In this document: positions 8,885 to 28,873 of the stretch, piece by piece | How the letters are laid out: each line of letters opens with the position of its first letter | Numbering within the stretch: position 1 is the stretch's first letter | Assembly (NCBI RefSeq): GCF_018555685.1 | Contig: NZ_JAFLWW010000001.1 | Span: 558,001 to 622,000 of the forward strand | Reading direction: 5' to 3' | Origin: Aminobacter anthyllidis | GTDB lineage: Bacteria; Pseudomonadota; Alphaproteobacteria; Rhizobiales; Rhizobiaceae | DNA: 64,000 nt | The notes under the pieces: generated by a model | What the model saw: only the letters and a program-made list of their open reading frames with translations | The model's database searches: none | What the model was told of the DNA's origin: nothing | Translations under genes and position numbers: made by a program

Positions 8885-9201
8885 CGAAGGCTGGAAACGG
8901 CTTTCGAATTTCCTGTCCGAGATTGCAGGCGGTCCAAGCGACCCTTGGTCCTTAATTCGAATGGGCCTGCATGAGACGGGGTGAAGACCAGACAAAGGAG
9001 CCTTTGCTCCAATGAAAGGTTCGAACCGTGTTTGCCTTTTGTCTGCGCATCGCGCCGGGCCACAAGCCCGTCAGGTGTGGCGAAAGGGGGCAGGATCCTC
9101 GAGCGCCGTTCGGGTGATCTGGAATTTCTGGATTGGCCGCCCGGCAAAAGGCAACCCGACCGCTCACCCGCAAATGGGAGGCGGTCAACTGGAGATAGGC
9201 A
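8885..9201 (+). promoter_or_regulatory. Long untranslated region before rplJ, probable L10 leader
   Basis: There is no convincing gene here; the short overlapping frames have no homology I recognise. The position fits the L10-binding leader that represses rplJL translation in many bacteria. Several short complementary G/C blocks are present, but I cannot derive a unique fold by eye. The ribosome-binding site GGAGATAGG for rplJ lies near 9191. Confidence 0.4.
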
Positions 9202-9720
9202 GTGGACAGAGCGGAAAAACGCGAACTCGTCACGGGCCTGAATGACGCGTTCTCGAACGCAGGTTCAGTCGTCGTGGCCCACTATGCCGGTATTACCGTC
9301 GCGCAAATGAACGATCTTCGCGTGAAGATGCGTCAGGCCGGCGGCACCGTCAAAGTCGCGAAGAACCGTCTCGCCAAAATCGCTCTTCAGGGCACGGAAT
9401 CCGAAAGCATCATCGATCTGTTCAAGGGACAGACGCTGGTTGCCTATTCGGAGGATCCGATTGCAGCGCCGAAGGTCGCGTCCGACTTCGCCAAGATCAA
9501 TGACAAGCTTGTCATCCTTGGTGGTTCGATGGGCACGACCCCGCTCAATGCCGACGGTGTCAAGGCTTTGGCCGCGCTCCCGTCGCTCAACGAGCTGCGT
9601 GCAAAGCTGGTTGGCATGATCGCCACCCCGGCTACCCGGATCGCCCAGATCGTCAATGCGCCGGCGGCTTCGGTCGCGCGCGTCATTGGCGCCTATGCCC
9701 GGAAGGACGAGGCGGCATGA
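9202..9720 (+). CDS. rplJ: 50S ribosomal protein L10 (uL10)
   Basis: A 172-residue L10, the base of the L7/L12 stalk. It starts at GTG 9202, supported by the GGAGATAGG site about six bases upstream and by the usual L10 opening [10 protein letters not shown]. The C-terminal helix that carries L7/L12 dimers is present. It is followed by rplL after 54 bases. The long leader suggests translational autoregulation by L10, as known in other bacteria. Confidence 0.97.
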   Translation: MDRAEKRELVTGLNDAFSNAGSVVVAHYAGITVAQMNDLRVKMRQAGGTVKVAKNRLAKIALQGTESESIIDLFKGQTLVAYSEDPIAAPKVASDFAKINDKLVILGGSMGTTPLNADGVKALAALPSLNELRAKLVGMIATPATRIAQIVNAPAASVARVIGAYARKDEAA

Positions 9721-9774
9721 GGCCGTTCCTCGCTATCATCAACACACGTTCGAACTGATTGAAGGAATAGTAAA

Positions 9775-10146
<372 letters not shown>

Positions 10147-10216
10147 GCACGGTTTCGGTGGGCGGCCCCGTGTCGCCCACCGGCTCCCGTGACCCGGGGG
10201 AATTGTAGGGAACCTA

Positions 10217-10266
10217 TTTCCTGAGTGCCGCAAGCGGCCTTCAGGAAACGGGTTTTCGCCCGTTTT
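10217..10266 (+). promoter_or_regulatory. Two overlapping hairpins between rplL and rpoB (candidate attenuator)
   Basis: TTTCCTGA (10217-10224) pairs with TCAGGAAA (10241-10248), with an inner GCCG/CGGC stem. An alternative stem AAACGGG (10246-10252) pairs with CCCGTTT (10259-10265). The two share bases 10246-10248, so they compete at their ends. Only four T residues end the second stem. E. coli has a partial terminator in the same spacer, so an attenuator role that lowers rpoBC relative to rplL is reasonable inference. Confidence 0.5.
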
Positions 10267-10347
10267 GGATAGGCCGCCGCCGAGGCGGCGCGCATGCAAG
10301 GTGAGCATTAGCGACGCTCATCCCAAGAAAGGCAGCAAGGAGCGACG

Positions 10348-14481
<4,134 letters not shown>

Positions 14482-14492
14482 GCACTAAAGGC

Positions 14493-14517
14493 ACGCCGCG
14501 GGATTTTCCCGCGGCGT
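14493..14517 (+). promoter_or_regulatory. 11-bp perfect hairpin between rpoB and rpoC
   Basis: ACGCCGCGGGA (14493-14503) pairs exactly with TCCCGCGGCGT (14507-14517) around TTT. No T-run follows. Because rpoC has to be expressed with rpoB, an RNA-processing or stability element is likelier than a terminator. Confidence 0.45.
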
Positions 14518-14661
14518 CGCCGCTGAGCACGATCCCCGATGTTGGGTACTGATCGCGCTCGTTCGATGAGAATTTTTCGGCGACGGCCGACACAGCAGGC
14601 GGGCGCTCTGGCCCGCACAAGATGAAAAGGGGCTTTCGTGGGCCCCGAAAAGGAGAACGGC

Positions 14662-18858
<4,197 letters not shown>

Positions 18859-18881
18859 GGGCGTCGTTTGGAAGAACTGGG

Positions 18882-18906
18882 AAAGGGGGCTTCGGCCCCC
18901 TTTTTT
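18882..18906 (+). terminator. Rho-independent terminator after rpoC
   Basis: GGGGGC (18885-18890), loop TTCG, GCCCCC (18895-18900), then six T residues. It begins within 30 bases of the rpoC stop. Confidence 0.95.
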
Positions 18907-18993
18907 CATTTGGGCGACACCTTGGCTTCATGCCGCTGTCAAATGCCGCCGCTAGCAATGCTGGTTCAACGCGCATTGCAGGTGGTCGTCATC

Positions 18994-20088
18994 ATGAAGT
19001 TTCTTGTTTCCGCCATTGCTGGCTTGCTGGCTTCGGCAGCTGTGACCGCCCACGCGCAGGATGCTGCGCCGTTCAGGGCGACCTTGCTCGGTGAGATCGT
19101 CCTGCCGACCGGGCTGAAAACTGCGGGAACCGAGTTCGGTGGCATCTCCGGCCTCGACTACGATGCCGCGAACGGGCTGTTCTACGCCATTTCGGACGAC
19201 CGCTCGGAACGTGCGCCGGCGCGGCTCTATACGCTGAAGCTTGCGATCGACGGCAAAGGCGTCCACGGCATTGACATCGTGTCGAGTCATGATCTGCGCA
19301 AGGCCGAAGGCACTCTCTTCGCCAGGAAGGATGTCGACCCCGAGGCGATCCGCTTCGATGCTTCGGCAAATCGGATATTCTGGTCGAGCGAGGGCGATGC
19401 CGCCGGCCGGCCGGCGATCTACGAAGCCAAGCCCGACGGCAGCCAAATCAGGAGCTTCGTCATTCCCGAAGCCTATCTGCCCAATGCTGACAAGACCCGC
19501 GGCGTTCGCAGCAACCTTTCGTTCGAAAGCCTCGCCATTTCACCTGACGGCAAGACCCTTTGGGCAGGGACCGAGAACGCACTGGCCCAAGACGGCGAAA
19601 AGGCGACGCTGGAGGCTGGCAGCCCATCGCGCATCATCGGCTTCGATATCGCAAGCGGCACTGTCGCGGTCGAGTATGTCTATGAAAACGGGCCGATCTT
19701 CGCCAAGGCGACGAAGGAGCCGCACTACAACGACAACGGGCTCTCCGAATTCCTGTTCTTTGGACCTGATGAGCTTTTGACGGTCGAACGTTCCTTCGCG
19801 CTTGGTATCGGCAGCGAGATAGATTTCTACCTGGCGAGCTTCTCAGGTGCGACAAACATCAAGGATGCTGGCTCGATCAAGGACGTCGGGGCAAAAGCGA
19901 TGTCCAAGCGCAAAGTGCTGAAGATCGGGGAGGGCGACTTCGGGCTCGACATCGACAACATCGAGTCGGTGAGCTGGGGCCCGGAGGTAGACGGCCAGCG
20001 AACATTGGTCATTGCCTCGGACAACAACTTCAGCTCGGAACAGTTCACGCAGTTCGTTGTGCTGAAACTCGACGCTGCCACGAATTGA
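18994..20088 (+). CDS. Secreted esterase-like/phytase-like beta-propeller protein
   Basis: A 364-residue exported protein. ATG 18994 starts a signal peptide (MKFLVSAIAGLLASAAV, cleavage near AHAQ, residue 22). The mature region shows features of the phytase-like domain found in esterase-like proteins: FGGISGLDYD, YAISDDRS, DPEAIRFD, and a late LDIDNIESVSWG. Members are predicted six-bladed propellers acting on phosphate or ester substrates outside the membrane, but few have been characterised. The substrate is unknown. It sits between rpoC and an amino-acid permease with terminators on both sides, so it looks monocistronic. Confidence 0.8.
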   Translation: MKFLVSAIAGLLASAAVTAHAQDAAPFRATLLGEIVLPTGLKTAGTEFGGISGLDYDAANGLFYAISDDRSERAPARLYTLKLAIDGKGVHGIDIVSSHDLRKAEGTLFARKDVDPEAIRFDASANRIFWSSEGDAAGRPAIYEAKPDGSQIRSFVIPEAYLPNADKTRGVRSNLSFESLAISPDGKTLWAGTENALAQDGEKATLEAGSPSRIIGFDIASGTVAVEYVYENGPIFAKATKEPHYNDNGLSEFLFFGPDELLTVERSFALGIGSEIDFYLASFSGATNIKDAGSIKDVGAKAMSKRKVLKIGEGDFGLDIDNIESVSWGPEVDGQRTLVIASDNNFSSEQFTQFVVLKLDAATN

Positions 20089-20136
20089 CCGGTTGCTGCC
20101 CCATTGGCCGCAAGCATCTCGACGACTCGCAAAATG

Positions 20137-20161
20137 CCGCCGGAGCGATCCGGCGGTTTTT
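20137..20161 (+). terminator. Rho-independent terminator after the phytase-like gene
   Basis: CCGCCGGA (20137-20144), loop GCGA, TCCGGCGG (20149-20156), then five T residues. Confidence 0.9.
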
Positions 20162-20241
20162 CTTCGCAATCTCGCCGGCCTGGCGTCGATTTGCGGCTGT
20201 GCAGCGCATTCCCCAAGGTGAGGCTAATGTATTTGGGCCGT

Positions 20242-20270
20242 TTGACATCGTGAACTTACAAAAATAGCCT
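20242..20270 (+). promoter_or_regulatory. Candidate promoter for the permease gene
   Basis: A consensus -35 TTGACA (20242-20247) is followed after 17 bases by TAGCCT (20265-20270), a poor -10. The pair lies 38 bases before the chosen start codon, leaving a short leader. Confidence 0.4.
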
Positions 20271-20307
20271 TTGCCTCGAAGTGCATCAGCCCAAAGAGGA
20301 GTGCCCG

Positions 20308-21729
20308 ATGACCGACGTCCCCTCCGATGCGAAAGGACAGGCGGTATCGGTCGAGCCGAGCCTCCATCGTGTGATGGGCCCCTGGCTTCTTCTGCTCTTC
20401 ATCGTCGGCGATATTCTCGGCACTGGCATCTACGCCCTGACGGGGCAGGTGGCCAAGCAGGTCGGTGGTGTGGTCTGGCTGCCGTTCCTTGTCGCCTTCA
20501 TCGTCGCCGTCATCACCGCCTTCAGCTATCTCGAGCTGGTCACCAAATATCCGAAGGCGGCCGGCGCCGCCCTTTATGCCCACAAGGCGTTTGGCATCCA
20601 TTTCATCACCTTCATCGTCGCCTTCGCTGTGATGTGCTCCGGCATCACCTCTGCATCGACCGCCTCGCGCGCCTTTGCAGCCAATCTGTCGGGCGCCTTC
20701 GATCTCGGCCTCACCGGAACCTACGGCATCACGTTGATCGGTCTGGGGTTCATGGCAGTGGTCGCGGCGGTAAACTTCCGCGGCGTCGGCGAGAGCGTCA
20801 AAGCCAATGTCGTGCTGACCTGCGTCGAATTCACCGGCCTGATGATCATCATTGTCATCGGTCTGTGGGCGATCGGTGCGGGCGAGGGCGATGTCTCCAG
20901 GGTGATGGAGTTCCATTCGGCGCCCGACCGCAGCGCCTTCTGGTCGGTGATCGCGGCGACCACGCTTGCCTTCTTTGCCATGGTCGGCTTCGAGGACTCG
21001 GTCAACATGGCCGAGGAGTGCAAGGACCCGACGCGCATCTTCCCGAAGGTGCTGCTGACCGGACTGCTGATCACCGGCGTGATCTATGTGCTGGTGTCGA
21101 TCTCTGCGATCACTCTGGTGCCGCCGGAACAACTGGGCGAGGGCGAAACGCCCCTGCTCAAGGTGGTTCAGGCCGGCGCGCCGAACTTTCCGGTCGAGAT
21201 ATTCGGTTTCATCACCATGTTCGCTGTCGCCAACAGCGCGCTCATCAATATGCTGATGGCCAGCCGCCTCGTCTATGGCATGAGCCGCGAACATGTGTTG
21301 CCGGAAGTGCTCGGCAAGGTTCATGCCTCACGCCGCACGCCCTACATCGCGATCGGCTTCACCACCTTGCTTGCTTTCGCGCTGATTACCTTCGTTGGCG
21401 AGGTTCCGGCACTGGGAGGCACGACAGCACTGCTGTTGCTGTGCGTCTTTACCGTGGTCAACATCGCGGTGCTGGTGTTGCGCAAGGACACGGTAGGGCA
21501 CGATCACTTCCGGACGCCGACGCCGCTGCCGATCCTGGGGGCCGTGGCTTGCGCCTTCTTTGCCGGACCGTGGACGGGGCGCGATCCGGTCCAATACAAG
21601 ATCGCCGGCGTCCTGATCGGCATTGGCGTGGTGCTGTGGTTCGTGACCGTGCTGGTCAATCGCGCCACTGGCCAGAAGCCCGCCGAACCTGACATGGCTG
21701 ACATCGGCGGGGCAGGGCCGGTCAACTGA
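20308..21729 (+). CDS. APC-family amino-acid permease
   Basis: A 473-residue polytopic membrane protein of the amino acid-polyamine-organocation superfamily. The first helix carries the substrate-binding GDILGTGIYALTG pattern, and about twelve hydrophobic segments follow to residue 455. I start at ATG 20308, eight bases after AGAGGAG, rather than the upstream GTG 20281. Overall it resembles basic or neutral amino-acid transporters annotated YhdG/CAT-like, but the substrate cannot be read from sequence. It converges with the small minus-strand gene at 21758. Confidence 0.87.
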   Translation: MTDVPSDAKGQAVSVEPSLHRVMGPWLLLLFIVGDILGTGIYALTGQVAKQVGGVVWLPFLVAFIVAVITAFSYLELVTKYPKAAGAALYAHKAFGIHFITFIVAFAVMCSGITSASTASRAFAANLSGAFDLGLTGTYGITLIGLGFMAVVAAVNFRGVGESVKANVVLTCVEFTGLMIIIVIGLWAIGAGEGDVSRVMEFHSAPDRSAFWSVIAATTLAFFAMVGFEDSVNMAEECKDPTRIFPKVLLTGLLITGVIYVLVSISAITLVPPEQLGEGETPLLKVVQAGAPNFPVEIFGFITMFAVANSALINMLMASRLVYGMSREHVLPEVLGKVHASRRTPYIAIGFTTLLAFALITFVGEVPALGGTTALLLLCVFTVVNIAVLVLRKDTVGHDHFRTPTPLPILGAVACAFFAGPWTGRDPVQYKIAGVLIGIGVVLWFVTVLVNRATGQKPAEPDMADIGGAGPVN

Positions 21730-21735
21730 CCTCGG

Positions 21736-21754
21736 CGCATCCAAATGGGATGCG
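21736..21754. terminator. Short hairpin between convergent genes
   Basis: CGCATCC (21736-21742) pairs with GGATGCG (21748-21754) around AAATG, between two convergent stop codons. There is no T-run, so bidirectional terminator function is a weak guess. Confidence 0.3.
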
Positions 21755-21757
21755 GGG

Positions 21758-22039
21758 TCAGAACGGCTCGTTGAAGGTGACGATCGAGACCTCGCCTTCC
21801 AGCGCACCCTGATAGGCGGAGATGTGCGGCTCGTCTTCGGGTTCGCCCTGCATGTCGCCGATCTGGTCCAGTTCGGCTTCCGCGTAGCCCTCCTTGGCCA
21901 GCGCGTCGAGCGCCATGCGCACGGCGGTGTCGTCATCTGGTGCGACGAGCATGATATGCGCGCCTTCGGGCTTTCCTCCCTTCTTGCGCCAGACTCGGCC
22001 GGTGATGATTGTCACAGGCCGTTCGTCGTTGTCGTTCAT
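21758..22039 (-). CDS. Small acidic hypothetical protein
   Basis: A 93-residue soluble protein with no signal peptide or membrane segment. The first third is basic (GRVWRKKGGKPEG); the rest is rich in Asp/Glu with a DDTAVRMALDALAKEGY helix and a terminal strand GEVSIVTF. A plausible site AGGGAAT lies before ATG 22039. I do not recognise the family. The coherent composition, good start and convergent placement argue that it is a real gene. Function unknown. Confidence 0.6.
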   Translation of the reverse strand: MNDNDERPVTIITGRVWRKKGGKPEGAHIMLVAPDDDTAVRMALDALAKEGYAEAELDQIGDMQGEPEDEPHISAYQGALEGEVSIVTFNEPF

Positions 22040-22514
22040 GGTGATTCCCTGGATTTAGATTCGTTTGAGGGGGGATTCGCCCCGGTTTCGTCGATTTTCG
22101 CATGAAGAGCGGATGCGAGACAGGGTAAACAGTGTCACAAATCGGCTTCCGCGCTATGTTGCAGCGCAATAAAATTGCTCCAGGCCCCTTACACCGCCGG
22201 AAGCCCCGGTTTCGTTAAGGTTTTTAAGGGGACGGGCTTGACGGTTCGCGGTCATGCGAGTAGATACCGCCTCGTCTGAGCCGATGTGAGGTTGGTCTTT
22301 CCGAAGCGACAAGCTTTAGAGTTCACCTCAAACAGGGTTCGTTTTTTACGAGCGAGAAGACATTTCCGGCGTGCATGAAGCGGATTCGCTTCCTCTGCCT
22401 TTGTTCGGGCAAGACCGCAGATCGCGGTTTGGGGCCCGAATTCGCGTATGGATTTTGCGCTTGAAGCCGCCCCGAACGGGCTTGAGACACGGAATTGAGA
22501 GACAAGAGGGTTTA
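22040..22514. other. Divergent spacer and long rpsL leader
   Basis: These 475 bases lie between the minus-strand small gene and rpsL. No gene is supported. The region holds the candidate str promoter at 22238-22266 and about 240 bases of untranslated leader before rpsL, including a T6-looped CGT/ACG mini-palindrome around 22338-22350. Short in-frame codons upstream of rpsL have no ribosome-binding site. Confidence 0.45.
22238..22266 (+). promoter_or_regulatory. Candidate promoter for the str/S10 array
   Basis: TTGACG (22238-22243), a 17-base spacer and TAGATA (22261-22266) point toward rpsL. It is the best sigma70-like pair I see in this spacer. Confidence 0.5.
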
Positions 22515-22886
22515 ATGCCTACCGTCAACCAGCTGATCCGCAAGCCGCGCATTGCGCCGGTGAAGCGCAACAAGGTTCCGGCCATGCAGGCCAACCCGCA
22601 GAAGCGGGGCGTTTGCACGCGCGTCTATACGACGACGCCGAAGAAGCCGAACTCGGCTCTGCGCAAGGTCGCGAAGATCCGCCTGACCAATGGTTTTGAA
22701 GTGATCGGCTACATCCCCGGCGAAGGCCACAACCTTCAGGAGCACTCCGTGGTTATGATCCGCGGCGGCCGCGTGAAGGATCTTCCGGGTGTGCGCTATC
22801 ACATCATCCGCGGCGTGCTCGACACGCAGGGCGTGAAGAACCGCAAGCAGCGTCGTTCGAAGTACGGTGCGAAGCGTCCGAAGTAA
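22515..22886 (+). CDS. rpsL: 30S ribosomal protein S12 (uS12)
   Basis: A 123-residue S12 of the decoding centre. The loops that govern accuracy and streptomycin response are unmutated: K43 in TTTPKKPN, and K88 and P91 in [13 protein letters not shown] 22515 gives the standard [10 protein letters not shown] start; the longer open frame from 22371 is leader sequence. It is first in the rpsL-rpsG-fusA-tuf order. Confidence 0.98.
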   Translation: MPTVNQLIRKPRIAPVKRNKVPAMQANPQKRGVCTRVYTTTPKKPNSALRKVAKIRLTNGFEVIGYIPGEGHNLQEHSVVMIRGGRVKDLPGVRYHIIRGVLDTQGVKNRKQRRSKYGAKRPK

Positions 22887-22905
22887 TTCGGGTTCTGCAA
22901 TTTAG

Positions 22906-23433
<528 letters not shown>

Positions 23434-23465
23434 TAGCGCGACCGAACGACTGAGAGGCACCTCCC

Positions 23466-25556
<2,091 letters not shown>

Positions 25557-25623
25557 TTCCAACGAATTGCAGCGTTTTATTAATTCAACGCCCTTATCGG
25601 GCTAGCAAGAATGGAGACCTCAC

Positions 25624-26799
25624 ATGGCAAAAGGTAAATTCGAGCGTAATAAGCCTCATGTGAACATCGGCACGATTGGTCACGTTGACCACGGCAAGAC
25701 GTCGCTGACGGCGGCGATTACCAAGTATTTCGGCGAGTTCAAGGCCTACGACCAGATCGACGCAGCGCCTGAAGAAAAGGCTCGCGGCATCACCATTTCG
25801 ACGGCCCACGTCGAATACGAGACGCCTGCTCGTCACTACGCCCACGTCGACTGCCCCGGCCACGCCGACTATGTGAAGAACATGATCACCGGTGCCGCCC
25901 AGATGGACGGCGCGATCCTGGTCGTGTCGGCCGCCGACGGCCCGATGCCGCAGACCCGCGAGCACATCCTGCTCGCCCGCCAGGTCGGCGTTCCGGCACT
26001 CGTCGTGTTCCTCAACAAGGTCGACCTGGTCGACGACGCCGAGCTGCTCGAACTGGTCGAGCTCGAAGTTCGCGAATTGCTGTCGAAGTACGAATATCCG
26101 GGCGACGACATTCCGATGATCAAGGGTTCGGCTGTTGCTGCACTCAACGATTCCGACAAGAAGATCGGTGAAGACGCGATCCGCGAGCTGATGGCCGCTG
26201 TCGACGCCTACATCCCGACGCCTGAGCGTCCGATCGACCGTCCGTTCCTGCTGCCGATCGAAGACGTGTTCTCGATCTCGGGCCGCGGCACCGTCGTCAC
26301 CGGTCGCGTCGAGCGCGGCATCGTCAAGGTTGGCGAGACTGTCGAGATCGTCGGCATCAAGGCAACCACGTCGACGACGGTTACCGGCGTTGAAATGTTC
26401 CGCAAGCTGCTCGACCAGGGCCAGGCTGGCGACAACATCGGCGCGCTGATCCGTGGCGTTGGCCGTGAAGACGTCGAGCGCGGTCAGGTCCTGTGCAAGC
26501 CGGGTTCGGTCAAGCCGCACAAGAAGTTCGTGGCTGAAGCCTACATCCTGACCAAGGAAGAGGGTGGCCGTCACACGCCGTTCTTCACCAACTACCGTCC
26601 GCAGTTCTACTTCCGCACGACTGACGTGACCGGCATCGTGACGCTGCCGGAAGGCACCGAGATGGTCATGCCCGGCGACAACATCACCGTCGATGTCGAG
26701 CTGATCGTGCCGATCGCCATGGAAGAGAAGCTCCGCTTCGCTATCCGTGAAGGTGGCCGTACCGTCGGCGCCGGCATCGTCGCTTCGATCAAAGAATAA
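25624..26799 (+). CDS. tuf: Elongation factor Tu, second copy
   Basis: A 391-residue EF-Tu with the same protein sequence as the copy at 2672-3847, in the classical position after fusA. G-domain motifs [13 protein letters not shown] and NKVD are intact. The only nucleotide difference I found from the first copy is T at 25719 in codon 32 (ATT versus ATC, both Ile). Unlike copy 1 it has no terminator after it and probably reads into rpsJ. GGAGACCTC precedes the ATG. Confidence 0.99.
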   Translation: MAKGKFERNKPHVNIGTIGHVDHGKTSLTAAITKYFGEFKAYDQIDAAPEEKARGITISTAHVEYETPARHYAHVDCPGHADYVKNMITGAAQMDGAILVVSAADGPMPQTREHILLARQVGVPALVVFLNKVDLVDDAELLELVELEVRELLSKYEYPGDDIPMIKGSAVAALNDSDKKIGEDAIRELMAAVDAYIPTPERPIDRPFLLPIEDVFSISGRGTVVTGRVERGIVKVGETVEIVGIKATTSTTVTGVEMFRKLLDQGQAGDNIGALIRGVGREDVERGQVLCKPGSVKPHKKFVAEAYILTKEEGGRHTPFFTNYRPQFYFRTTDVTGIVTLPEGTEMVMPGDNITVDVELIVPIAMEEKLRFAIREGGRTVGAGIVASIKE

Positions 26800-26817
26800 T
26801 CCGAATTAACGATCTGT

Positions 26818-26839
26818 CGCGGGCGGGAATACGCCCGCG
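26818..26839 (+). promoter_or_regulatory. Hairpin between tuf and rpsJ
   Basis: CGCGGGCG (26818-26825) pairs with CGCCCGCG (26832-26839) around GGAATA, without a T-run. It lies at the str/S10 junction and could be a processing site or pausing signal. Confidence 0.4.
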
Positions 26840-26863
26840 CCGCGCCAGAACAAGGAAGTGACC

Positions 26864-27172
26864 ATGAACGGACAGAATATCCGCATCCGCCTCAAGGCGT
26901 TTGACCACCGGGTTCTCGACGCTTCGACGCGTGAGATCGTGTCGACCGCGAAGCGCACCGGCGCCAATGTTCGCGGCCCGATCCCGCTGCCGACGCGGAT
27001 CGAGAAGTTCACGGTGAACCGCTCGCCGCACGTCGACAAGAAGAGCCGCGAGCAGTTCGAAATGCGCACGCACAAGCGTCTGCTGGACATCGTCGATCCG
27101 ACCCCGCAGACCGTCGATGCTCTGATGAAGCTCGACCTCGCAGCAGGCGTCGACGTCGAAATCAAGCTCTAA
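26864..27172 (+). CDS. rpsJ: 30S ribosomal protein S10 (uS10)
   Basis: A 102-residue S10, part of the 30S head and the partner of NusB and NusG in transcription coupling. The start at ATG 26864 is preferred over GTG 26858 because AAGGAAG then has normal spacing and the product begins [13 protein letters not shown], as usual in rhizobia. First gene of the S10 unit. Confidence 0.97.
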   Translation: MNGQNIRIRLKAFDHRVLDASTREIVSTAKRTGANVRGPIPLPTRIEKFTVNRSPHVDKKSREQFEMRTHKRLLDIVDPTPQTVDALMKLDLAAGVDVEIKL

Positions 27173-27230
27173 GAGCTAACATGAGCCGCGCGAGAAGATC
27201 CAACCGGCTCCTCTGAAGGAAAACGAACCG

Positions 27231-27941
27231 ATGCGTTCAGGTGTAATTGCACAGAAGGTGGGAATGACCCGCGTCTATAATGACGCTGGCGAACACGTTC
27301 CCGTCACCGTTCTCCGCATGGAGAACTGCCAGGTCGTGGCACAGCTGACCAAAGAGAAGAATGGCTACACCGCCGTTCAGCTCGGCGTTGGCCTGGCCAA
27401 GGTCAAGAATACGACGAAGGCGTTGCGCGGTCACTTCGCTGCCGCTTCCGTCGAGCCGAAGTCGAAGGTCGCGGAGTTCCGCGTTTCCGCCGACAACATG
27501 CTGGATGTCGGCTCGGAGATCACCGTTGAGCATTTCGTCCCCGGCCAGAAGGTCGACGTGACGGGCACGACGATCGGTAAGGGTTTCCAGGGCGTTATCA
27601 AGCGTCACCACTTCGGTGGCGGTCGCGCTACCCACGGTAACTCGGTCTCGCACCGTACTCACGGTTCGACTGGTCAGCGCCAGGATCCGGGCAAGGTGTT
27701 CAAGGGCAAGAAGATGGCCGGCCACATGGGCGACGTTCGCGTCACCACCCAGAACGTCGAAGTCGTCTCGACCGACACCGATCGCGGTCTCATCCTGATC
27801 CGCGGTGCGGTTCCGGGTTCGAAGGGTGCATGGATCCTGGTTCGCGACGCCGCAAAGGTTGCGCTTCCTGAGAACGCGCCGAAGCCGGCCGCGATCCGCG
27901 CTGCCAGCAACAAGGCTCCGGCCAACGAGGGAGCGGAATAA
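27231..27941 (+). CDS. rplC: 50S ribosomal protein L3 (uL3)
   Basis: A 236-residue L3, an early assembly protein near the peptidyl-transferase centre. The loop [11 protein letters not shown] contains Q151, equivalent to the glutamine methylated by PrmB in E. coli. A C-terminal extension after about residue 212 is Ala/Pro-rich. Its stop overlaps the rplD start by one base (TAATG), indicating translational coupling. Confidence 0.98.
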   Translation: MRSGVIAQKVGMTRVYNDAGEHVPVTVLRMENCQVVAQLTKEKNGYTAVQLGVGLAKVKNTTKALRGHFAAASVEPKSKVAEFRVSADNMLDVGSEITVEHFVPGQKVDVTGTTIGKGFQGVIKRHHFGGGRATHGNSVSHRTHGSTGQRQDPGKVFKGKKMAGHMGDVRVTTQNVEVVSTDTDRGLILIRGAVPGSKGAWILVRDAAKVALPENAPKPAAIRAASNKAPANEGAE

Positions 27942-28561
27942 TGGACCTCAAGATTACAACCCTCGCAGGCTTAGATGCCGGCAAGGTTGAGCTCTCGGAA
28001 GAGATCTTCGGCCTCGACCCGCGCGAAGACGTTCTCCAGCGCGTCGTGCGCTGGCAGCTCGCCAAGAAACAGCAGGGCACGCACAAGGCCAAGGGTCGCG
28101 CGGAAATCGCACGCACCGGCGCCAAGATGTACAAGCAGAAGGGTACGGGCCGCGCCCGTCACCACTCGGCACGCGCTCCGCAGTTCCGCGGCGGCGGCAA
28201 GGCCCACGGCCCGGTCGTTCGCAGCCACGAGCATGACCTTCCCAAGAAGGTCCGCGCTCTCGGCCTGAAGCACGCCCTGTCGGCCAAGGCCAAGGCATCG
28301 AACCTGATCATCGTCGACGAGCTGACGCTCGCCGAGGGCAAGACCAAGGCACTGCTGGCGAACTTCGCGACGCTGGGCCTGACCAACGCCCTGGTGATTG
28401 GCGGTGCTGAGCTTGACGTCAACTTCAAGCGCGCAGCGACCAACATCCCGAACATCGATGTCCTGCCGATCCAGGGCATCAACGTTTACGACATTCTGCG
28501 CCGCGGCACGCTGGTCCTTTCGAAGGCCGCCGTCGAGGCTCTCGAGGAGCGCTTCAAATGA
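27941..28561 (+). CDS. rplD: 50S ribosomal protein L4 (uL4)
   Basis: A 206-residue L4 lining the peptide exit tunnel. The tunnel loop around [20 protein letters not shown] is intact, with no obvious macrolide-resistance change. In E. coli L4 represses the S10 operon; that role is unproven here. It overlaps rplW by four bases (ATGA). Confidence 0.98.
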   Translation: MDLKITTLAGLDAGKVELSEEIFGLDPREDVLQRVVRWQLAKKQQGTHKAKGRAEIARTGAKMYKQKGTGRARHHSARAPQFRGGGKAHGPVVRSHEHDLPKKVRALGLKHALSAKAKASNLIIVDELTLAEGKTKALLANFATLGLTNALVIGGAELDVNFKRAATNIPNIDVLPIQGINVYDILRRGTLVLSKAAVEALEERFK

Positions 28562-28851
28562 CGGATCTCCGCCACTACGACGTGATCGTCAGCCCGGCGA
28601 TCACCGAAAAGTCGACCATGGCTTCTGAAAACAACCAGGTCGTCTTCAATGTCGCCAAGAAGGCGAGCAAGCCCGAGATCAAGGCTGCCGTCGAAGCGCT
28701 GTTCGGCGTGAAGGTGACTGCTGTGAACACCCTGGTCCGCAAGGGCAAGGTGAAGCGCTTCCGCGGCACGATCGGCCGCCAGAGCGACGTCAAGAAGGCG
28801 GTAGTGACGCTGGCAGATGGCCAGTCGATCGACGTCGCGACGGGTCTCTGA
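28558..28851 (+). CDS. rplW: 50S ribosomal protein L23 (uL23)
   Basis: A 97-residue L23 at the tunnel exit, the docking site for trigger factor and SRP. The start [19 protein letters not shown] and the basic loop [20 protein letters not shown] are typical. It overlaps rplD by four bases and precedes rplB by 22 bases. Confidence 0.98.
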   Translation: MTDLRHYDVIVSPAITEKSTMASENNQVVFNVAKKASKPEIKAAVEALFGVKVTAVNTLVRKGKVKRFRGTIGRQSDVKKAVVTLADGQSIDVATGL

Positions 28852-28873
28852 GCTGGGCTGAGAGGACAGGACA

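Noticed and set aside
20271-21692. Alternate-frame open reading frame overlapping the permease
   Set aside because: Arg/His-rich with no hydrophobic helices; the permease frame has clear membrane segments and a good start.
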